In this document: piece by piece, positions 5,170 to 9,338 of the stretch | How positions within the stretch are numbered: the stretch's first letter is position 1 | Layout of the letters: each line of letters begins with the position of its first letter | Source of the DNA: Gammaproteobacteria bacterium | GTDB lineage: Bacteria; Pseudomonadota; Gammaproteobacteria; DSM-26407 | Assembly (NCBI GenBank): GCA_028694565.1 | Contig: JAQVKR010000070.1 | Span: 1 to 9,338, forward strand | Length of the DNA stretch: 9,338 nt | Direction of reading: 5' to 3' | Position numbers and translations under genes: made by a program | The notes under the pieces: model-generated | Told to the model about the DNA's origin: nothing | The model's input: the letters and a program-made list of their open reading frames with translations, nothing else | Databases searched by the model: none

Positions 5170-6957
5170 ATGCCCACCTATCGTGCCCCCCTGCGCGACA
5201 TGCGCTTCGTCTACGCCGAACTGCTCGAGGCCGATCGGCGGCTGGTCGCGCTCGAACCCTTCGCCGAGGCGGGCGCCGACCTGGTGGAGGCGGTGCTGGA
5301 AGAGGGGGCGAAGGTCTGCGAGGAGGTGCTGTTTCCCCTCAACCAGTCCGGTGACGCCGAGGGCTGCCGGCTCGATGGGGACGCGGTACGCACGCCGGCG
5401 GGCTTCCCGGAGGCCTACCGGACCTGGTGCGAGGGGGGCTGGTCCGGGCTCGCCTGCGATCCCGACTACGGCGGCCAGGGCCTGCCCGAGACCCTGGGCT
5501 TCATGGTGGAGGAGATGCTCTGTTCGGCCAATGTCTCCTTCAGCCTCTACCCGGGCCTGACCCGGGGCGCCTACCATGCCCTGCGCGCCCACGGCTCCGA
5601 GGCGCTCCGCGGGCTGTACCTGCCGCGCCTGGTGAGCGGCGAGTGGAGCGGCACCATGTGCCTCACCGAGCCCCATGCCGGGACCGATCTCGGGCTGCTG
5701 CGCACCCGGGCGGAACCGGCGGAGGACGGTGCCTGGCGCATCGCCGGCACCAAGATCTTCATCACCAGCGGCGAGCACGACCTGGCGGAGAACATCGTGC
5801 ACCTGGTGCTGGCGCGGCTGCCCGACGCCCCGTCCGGCATCAAGGGCCTGAGCCTGTTCCTGGTGCCGAAGTTCCTGCCCGACGGCGACGGCAATCCGGG
5901 CGAGCGCAACGCCGTGGCCTGCGGGGCGCTGGAGCACAAGATGGGCATCCGCGCCTCGAGCACCTGCGTGATGAACTTCGACGGCGCCACCGGCTGGCTG
6001 GTGGGCGAGCCCCACAAGGGTGTGGCCTGCATGTTCACCATGATGAACACCGAGCGGCTGGCCATCGGCATCCAGGGGCTGGGGCTGGCCGAGGTGGCCT
6101 ACCAGAATGCCGCCGCCTACGCCCGCGAGCGGCTGCAGAGCCGGGCGCTGTCCGGGCCGAGGCAGCCGGATCGGGCCGCCGACTCCATTCTCGTCCACCC
6201 CGACGTGCGGCGGATGCTGCTCACGGCGCGGGCCTGCAACGAGGGCGCCCGGGCCATGGCGGCGTGGACGGCGATGCAGATCGATCTCTCGCGCCACCAT
6301 CCCGATTCCGGCGTGCGTGAGGCGGCCGATGATCTCGTGGCCCTGGTCACGCCCGTGGTGAAGGCCTTCTTCACCGACTACGGCTTCGAGGCCGCCAACC
6401 ACTGCCTGCAGGTGCTGGGCGGTCACGGCTACATCCGCGAATGGGGCATGGAGCAGTACGTGCGCGACGCCCGCATCGCGCCCATCTACGAGGGAACCAA
6501 CGGTATCCAGGCGCTGGATCTGGTGCGGCGCAAGCTCTTTCTCCACGACGGGCGGCTGCCGGAACGGCTTTTCGCCCTGATGGAGGAGACGGTGTCGGCC
6601 CACCTCGAGGAGGCGGCGCTGGCGGAGTTCGTCGGGCCGCTGGCGGCGGAGGTGGCGCGGCTGCGCGCGCTCACGGACTGGCTCAGGACGCGGGCTGGAG
6701 AGAACCCCGAGGAACTGGGCGCCGCGGCGGCGGACTACCTGCGCCTCACCGCGCTGACCATCCTCGCCTGGCTCTGGACCCGCATGGCCGCGGCCGCCGT
6801 CAACAGGCAGGATGGGGAGGAGGGCGCTTTCTACCGCGCCAAGCTCGCCACCGGCCGCTTCTACATGCAGCGCATCCTGCCCCAGAACCTGGCGCTGGAT
6901 GCCGCCATCCGGGCCGGCGCCGCCCCCCTCATGGCCCACGACGAGAGCTGGTTCTGA
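5170..6957 (+). CDS. Long-form acyl-CoA dehydrogenase (DmdC/AcdA-like)
   Basis: This FAD enzyme oxidises an acyl-CoA to the 2-enoyl-CoA and hands electrons to ETF. Its 595 residues exceed the usual ~380 because it has both extensions of this subgroup: an N-terminal helix (YRAPLRDMRFVYAELLE, residues 3-19) and a C-terminal domain (about 465-592) ending LMAHDESWF. Between them are the N-terminal helical domain, the beta domain with CLTEPHAGTD at about 164-173, and the helical C-domain with LGGHGYIREWGMEQYVRDAR and the catalytic base E441 in IYEGTNGIQ. This subgroup includes 3-methylmercaptopropionyl-CoA dehydrogenase (DmdC), but most members have unproven substrates, so methylthio-, branched- or straight-chain acyl-CoA are all possible. 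The start was chosen by the AAGGAG spacing. The gene appears monocistronic and shares an operator sequence with ETF-QO. Confidence 0.94.
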   Translation: MPTYRAPLRDMRFVYAELLEADRRLVALEPFAEAGADLVEAVLEEGAKVCEEVLFPLNQSGDAEGCRLDGDAVRTPAGFPEAYRTWCEGGWSGLACDPDYGGQGLPETLGFMVEEMLCSANVSFSLYPGLTRGAYHALRAHGSEALRGLYLPRLVSGEWSGTMCLTEPHAGTDLGLLRTRAEPAEDGAWRIAGTKIFITSGEHDLAENIVHLVLARLPDAPSGIKGLSLFLVPKFLPDGDGNPGERNAVACGALEHKMGIRASSTCVMNFDGATGWLVGEPHKGVACMFTMMNTERLAIGIQGLGLAEVAYQNAAAYARERLQSRALSGPRQPDRAADSILVHPDVRRMLLTARACNEGARAMAAWTAMQIDLSRHHPDSGVREAADDLVALVTPVVKAFFTDYGFEAANHCLQVLGGHGYIREWGMEQYVRDARIAPIYEGTNGIQALDLVRRKLFLHDGRLPERLFALMEETVSAHLEEAALAEFVGPLAAEVARLRALTDWLRTRAGENPEELGAAAADYLRLTALTILAWLWTRMAAAAVNRQDGEEGAFYRAKLATGRFYMQRILPQNLALDAAIRAGAAPLMAHDESWF

Positions 6958-6977
6958 TTGAAAGGAACGGCCGGCAG

Positions 6978-7009
6978 ATAACCACGGATTAACGTTGATT
7001 GACGTTTGT
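6978..7009 (-). repeat. Intergenic AATCCGCGG repeat, copy D (inverted)
   Basis: This 32-bp unit matches the reverse complement of copy E (7114-7145) at 24 of 32 positions without gaps. Its core is CCACGGATT. The pair D/E spans 168 bp and sits between the convergent acyl-CoA dehydrogenase and DUF2889 genes, like terminal inverted repeats, but no transposase or target duplication is seen. It folds as AACGT-TGATTG-ACGTT, with the same loop as copy E. Confidence 0.65.
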
Positions 7010-7015
7010 TTTTTC
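6991..7015 (+). terminator. Weak intrinsic terminator candidate after acyl-CoA dehydrogenase
   Basis: AACGT (6991-6995) and ACGTT (7002-7006) pair around the loop TGATTG, followed by TG and TTTTTT. The U-tract is good but the stem is only 5 bp and AT-rich, so efficiency is doubtful. It is formed by repeat copy D, 33 nt after the stop codon. Confidence 0.35.
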
Positions 7016-7113
7016 TGCGGGTTTTCAGCTGGGCAGGAACGGCAAGGGACACGGTACGGACGCGTCCGACGCGGGTGGCCGCATCCGCGAATTGTGGGCG
7101 GAACGCTGGAGAA

Positions 7114-7145
7114 ATTCACGCCAATCAGCGTGAATCCGCGGTTAA
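7114..7145 (+). repeat. Intergenic AATCCGCGG repeat, copy E
   Basis: This is the best-formed copy. ATTCACGC (7114-7121) and GCGTGAAT (7128-7135) make a perfect 8-bp stem around CAATCA, followed by the palindrome CCGCGG (7136-7141) and TTAA. It ends 9 bp beyond the DUF2889 stop, so it would be the first structure in that gene's 3' UTR. It matches copies A (24/32), B2 (25/32) and, inverted, D (24/32). Confidence 0.7.
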
Positions 7146-7153
7146 GTCCTTGG

Positions 7154-7735
7154 TCAGGAAGCGGCCTGGTCGGGCTCCCCGGCCGGGCGGTGGAGCTCGG
7201 GCCAGTGGAGCTTGACCACGGGGCCGTCGCTGCGCAGGGCGTGGCAGGTGTCGAGAATGGCCTTCCGGTTCCCGCGCACCGCGTTGCCTTCCTCGCGCCT
7301 CTCCCGGGCGGGCCAGAGGGTCTGGTAGGCGGTGGTGGCGAGCGGGCCCAGGAGCTCGGTGACGTGGGTGCAGCCCTCGGTGCCGCCGAGCCGCTCCTTG
7401 ACCTTGCGGTTCCAGCCCGGGCCGATGCGCAGCCCCACGACGCGCCGGAAGGTGGCCGTCGCCTCGGGGCAGATCCGGTAGGGGGAGGCGTCCGTCACCG
7501 CCATCGCGTCATGGACGTGCAGGTCGAGATCGATGGTGAGCCGCACCCACATCTCGTGGATCGACTCCCCGGCGTTGATGCGTCCGCCCCGATCCCGGTT
7601 GGGGAACGAGAAGGGCTTGGTGTCCACCAGGTGCCCCTCGATATCCCAGAGCCCGTCCTCCCGCTCGTAGCCGCGACAGGTGACGGTGCGGGTGTGGGCG
7701 AGCTTGCGCGGGCTGGGCGGGGGGGGCAGCGGCAT
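7154..7735 (-). CDS. DUF2889 family protein, function unknown
   Basis: This 193-residue, probably cytoplasmic protein is recognised as DUF2889 by its style: a proline-rich start MPLPPPPSPRKL, then TRTVTCRGYEREDGLWDIEGHL, a middle segment VTDASPYRICP, and GPGWNRKVKERLGG with GCTHVTELLGP. Candidate ligand residues recur in its motifs: C89 (RICP), C122 and H124 (GCTH), C164 and H165 (DTCHAL), and H182. A metal site is possible but unproven. No signal peptide or membrane segment is seen. The chosen start is ATG 7735, with CAGGAA about 9 nt upstream; the frame is open to 7777, but that 14-residue extension overlaps the likely promoter region and is not family-like. It converges on the acyl-CoA dehydrogenase. 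No function should be assigned from this evidence. Confidence 0.85.
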   Translation of the reverse strand: MPLPPPPSPRKLAHTRTVTCRGYEREDGLWDIEGHLVDTKPFSFPNRDRGGRINAGESIHEMWVRLTIDLDLHVHDAMAVTDASPYRICPEATATFRRVVGLRIGPGWNRKVKERLGGTEGCTHVTELLGPLATTAYQTLWPARERREEGNAVRGNRKAILDTCHALRSDGPVVKLHWPELHRPAGEPDQAAS

Positions 7736-7778
7736 GGTTCGGTTCCTGCGGTGAACGATCGGGTTATTGCACCGCAAA

Positions 7779-7784
7779 ATTCTA
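7779..7784 (-). promoter_or_regulatory. Possible -10 box for the DUF2889 gene
   Basis: Read on the - strand, TAGAAT (5 of 6 consensus bases) lies 44 bp upstream of ATG 7735. The matching -35 region is poor (TGGATT at 17-bp spacing). Confidence 0.3.
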
Positions 7785-7827
7785 CACCCGGACCACTCGG
7801 GAATCCATGTGGCAGGAAAAATAATTC

Positions 7828-7868
7828 ATGCCGATGGCCGCAGATTCGCATCGCCGGGCCATCGGCGT
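7828..7868 (-). terminator. Hairpin plus U-rich tract downstream of the PEBP gene
   Basis: GCCGATGGCC (7830-7839) and GGCCATCGGC (7857-7866) are a perfect 10-bp inverted repeat with a 17-nt loop. On the - strand the stem is followed by ATGAATTATTTTT, giving an intrinsic-terminator layout about 150 nt after the PEBP stop and before the DUF2889 promoter region. The loop (7838-7855) resembles the repeat core (CCGCAGATT), a degenerate inverted partner of copy G: 14 of 18 positions match its reverse complement. The large loop weakens the terminator call. Confidence 0.45.
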
Positions 7869-7964
7869 GGCCAATGCAAAGGGCTTCACCCCGCCTTGCT
7901 TCACCGCTACAGAGCCCGGCGGATGGAGAATATGCACTATGCTTCAGGAAGCGGGCCGGCGCGG

Positions 7965-7989
7965 GCCAATGCCAATCCGCGGTTCATGG
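7965..7989 (+). repeat. Intergenic AATCCGCGG repeat, copy G
   Basis: It shares the exact 12-mer CAATCCGCGGTT with copy A and lies 32 bp beyond the PEBP stop. The upstream part (GCCAATGC) is shorter than in the other copies, so it is a partial unit. A direct repeat GCTTCACC and the hairpin GCTTC-AG-GAAGC lie between it and the 7828-7868 hairpin. Confidence 0.5.
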
Positions 7990-8020
7990 GCGCTTTCAGC
8001 GGGAACCCGCGGTCGCCGGC

Positions 8021-8497
8021 TCACTTCGACCTTGCATAGGTGCCCATGAGCTCGGCCTTGCCGAGAATGTGGCCCTGCATGGCGCCCTCCAGCTTGGCCT
8101 TGGTGGGGGTGCCGAGATCGGGCAGGGTGACGTCCAGGGCGTAGAGCTTGTGGAAGTAGCGGTGGCGTCCCACCGGCGGGCAGGGTCCGCCGTAGCCGGT
8201 GCGTTTCCAGTCGTTGAGCCCCTGGCCGGTGTGGTTGGGCAGCGTTTCCTCGTCGACGGCCTCCGGCAGCTCCGTCAGGCGGGTGGAGAGGTTGTAGATC
8301 AGCCAGTGAACCCAGGTCATCCGCGGCGCTTTCGGATCGGGGGCGTCCGGATCGTCGACGATGAGCACCAGGCTGGCCGTTCCCTCGGGTGGATTCGACC
8401 AGGCCAGGGGCGGGGAGACGTCGTCGCCGTCGCAGGTATGGCGGATCGGGATCGCCTCTCCATGGGCGAAAGCGGTGGAGGAGAGTGTGAAGGTCAT
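8021..8497 (-). CDS. YbhB/YbcL-type PEBP (RKIP-like) protein
   Basis: This 158-residue protein belongs to the phosphatidylethanolamine-binding protein family, whose bacterial members have an anion-binding pocket but mostly unknown roles. The two conserved regions are present: DPDAP at residues 49-53 with WVHW at 62-65, and GYGGPCPPVGRHRY at 101-114. The length equals that of E. coli YbhB. The chosen start is ATG 8497, with AGGGAGGT placed 6 nt upstream (complement of 8504-8511). An upstream in-frame ATG 8599 would add 34 residues resembling a Sec signal peptide (MRTLRSR, then VCACLCALLPPVAAG and an AxA-like site), but its Shine-Dalgarno is weak. The frame has no stop back to 9316 because of high GC, so stops do not settle the start. 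It lies 301 bp downstream of HMG-CoA lyase on the same strand. Confidence 0.9.
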   Translation of the reverse strand: MTFTLSSTAFAHGEAIPIRHTCDGDDVSPPLAWSNPPEGTASLVLIVDDPDAPDPKAPRMTWVHWLIYNLSTRLTELPEAVDEETLPNHTGQGLNDWKRTGYGGPCPPVGRHRYFHKLYALDVTLPDLGTPTKAKLEGAMQGHILGKAELMGTYARSK

Positions 8498-8798
8498 CGT
8501 CGTACCTCCCTCGGGTGGGATGGCCTGTGGAGCGCCGGCCGCGACGGGCGGGAGCAGGGCGCACAGGCAGGCGCAAACCCGGCTCCGCAGGGTTCTCATG
8601 CACGCAGCCCCCGCCGTTCGAGATCCGCCGCGGGGCGGGCTGCGGCTCGTGGGCGGATTCGGGGAGAAACCCCCCGGGCGTTCGCCGCGCGCAGCCGCCC
8701 GCTCCCGGGATATCGGGCGACCAGCGGCAAATGGCCCACTAACTGTAGCACTACCGGGCCGCGGGCGTGTGAATGTTCCGTGGCGTCCGCGGGGGGGC
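8498..8798 (-). other. Gap between PEBP gene and HMG-CoA lyase
   Basis: The part nearest the PEBP gene (8498-8599) can encode the signal-like extension discussed there. The rest (8600-8798) shows no supportable gene. GGCCC (8733-8737) and GGGCC (8756-8760) form a 5-bp stem containing the dyad GTAG-TG-CTAC on the - strand, followed by ATTTGCC; this is a poor terminator candidate for HMG-CoA lyase. No clear promoter was recognised. Confidence 0.4.
8504..8511 (-). promoter_or_regulatory. Ribosome binding site supporting the short PEBP start
   Basis: On the - strand AGGGAGGT stands 6 nt before ATG 8497, an almost ideal Shine-Dalgarno. It lies inside the longer alternative reading frame. Confidence 0.65.
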
Positions 8799-9338
8799 TC
8801 ACTCCGCGCCCCAGGCGCGGGCCACGCGGGAGGCGGGCGGGCGGCCGAGGTGGCCGGCGATGAAGCGGGCGGTGGCCACCACCGCGCCCAGATCCACGCC
8901 CGTGGCGACGCCGAGTCCGTCGAGCATGTAGACCACATCCTCGGTGGCCACGTTGCCGGAGGCGCCCCGGGCATAGGGGCAGCCGCCGAGCCCGCCCACC
9001 GAGCTGTCGATGACCGACACCCCGAGCTCGAGCACGGCGAACAGGTTGGCGAGCGCCTGGCCGTAGGTGTCGTGGAAATGGGCCGCCAGTCGCTCCAGGG
9101 GCACCCGCTGCGCCACCGTCTCCACCATCTGCCGGGCCCGCAGCGGCGTGCCCGCCCCGATGGTGTCCCCGAGGGAGATCTCGTAGCAGCCGAGCTGCGC
9201 CAGGTCGGCGGCCACCCGGGCCACGACGGCGGGGTCCACGTAACCCTCGTAGGGACAGCCGAGCACGCAGGAGACATAGCCGCGGACCCGCAGCCCCCGC
9301 TGCCTGGCCGTGTCACACACCGGCGCGAAGCGCTCCAG
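8799..9338 (-). CDS. Hydroxymethylglutaryl-CoA lyase, C-terminal part (cut by window edge)
   Basis: HMG-CoA lyase splits 3-hydroxy-3-methylglutaryl-CoA into acetoacetate and acetyl-CoA, the last step of leucine degradation. The 179 residues seen cover the second half of the TIM barrel. Visible family motifs, in order, are VRGYVSCVLGCPYEG, CYEISLGDTIGAGTP, the metal-binding HFHDTYGQALAN, and the catalytic cysteine loop GGLGGCPYARGASGN followed by ATEDVVYMLDGLG. The position between the two metal histidines is F where animal enzymes have C. The frame runs on to the window edge (upstream residues LERFAP before the GTG at 9320 fit the family), so the start lies outside. In many proteobacteria this gene ends a leucine/isovalerate (liu) operon; whether that operon lies to the right is inference. 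Confidence 0.95.
   Translation of the reverse strand: MERFAPVCDTARQRGLRVRGYVSCVLGCPYEGYVDPAVVARVAADLAQLGCYEISLGDTIGAGTPLRARQMVETVAQRVPLERLAAHFHDTYGQALANLFAVLELGVSVIDSSVGGLGGCPYARGASGNVATEDVVYMLDGLGVATGVDLGAVVATARFIAGHLGRPPASRVARAWGAE

Noticed and set aside
4071..5177. - strand frame covering DUF1127, the repeats and the thioesterase
   Set aside because: It joins antisense, intergenic and out-of-frame thioesterase sequence; the thioesterase itself is in another frame.
5020..7119. Long open frame on the - strand (699 codons)
   Set aside because: It is antisense to the well-supported acyl-CoA dehydrogenase and overlaps the operator region; the translation has no family signature.
6978..7145. 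D/E pair as a complete insertion sequence or MITE
   Set aside because: No transposase, no visible target-site duplication, and the interiors of the three repeat pairs are unrelated. Kept as a repeat pair only.
1907..7989. Repeats as a CRISPR array
   Set aside because: Copies are diverged, scattered across kilobases, in both orientations, without regular spacers or cas genes.
6995..8863. Long open frame on the + strand (622 codons)
   Set aside because: It is antisense to DUF2889 and the PEBP gene and runs across two intergenic regions; a shadow of GC-rich coding DNA.
8498..9316. Upstream extension of the PEBP frame to 431 residues
   Set aside because: The extra sequence lies over HMG-CoA lyase in another frame; only the last 34 residues (from 8599) deserve thought.

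Overview
The window is high-GC (roughly two thirds G+C by eye) bacterial chromosome. The protein families point to a gammaproteobacterium, possibly a purple-sulfur or halophilic Chromatiales-type lineage. Placement is inference from protein style, such as the MERE-x-MEFDVVIVG start of the ETF-quinone oxidoreductase and the DmdC/AcdA-type acyl-CoA dehydrogenase. No rRNA, tRNA, CRISPR, prophage or transposase was found.

Layout, left to right: a promoter and palindromic operator (79-124), then ETF-ubiquinone oxidoreductase (179-1810, +); a metallo-beta-lactamase-fold hydrolase (1971-2840, +); a LysR-type regulator (3033-3944, -) divergent from a DUF1127 small protein (4117-4344, +); a PaaI-type hotdog thioesterase (4598-5023, -) divergent from a long acyl-CoA dehydrogenase (5170-6957, +); a DUF2889 protein (7154-7735, -); a YbhB/YbcL-type PEBP protein (8021-8497, -); and the 3' part of HMG-CoA lyase (8799-9338, -), which is cut by the window edge.

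Functionally, the acyl-CoA dehydrogenase would pass electrons through ETF to ETF-QO and the quinone pool, the thioesterase could release CoA from dead-end acyl-CoAs, and HMG-CoA lyase is the last step of leucine breakdown. An identical 18-bp sequence, TGACGTTAACGTAAACGT, lies in the promoter of ETF-QO and in the thioesterase/acyl-CoA dehydrogenase divergent promoter. The window therefore looks like part of a co-regulated acyl-CoA and branched-chain amino acid degradation regulon (LiuR-like or similar; the regulator is not in the window).

The second notable layer is a dispersed family of imperfect ~32-bp intergenic repeats with core AATCCGCGG. They occur as inverted pairs in all three convergent gene junctions (2849-3022, 4378-4565, 6978-7145), plus single or degenerate copies near 1907 and 7965. 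Two copies keep the same stem-loop with paired base changes. No named repeat family was recognised.
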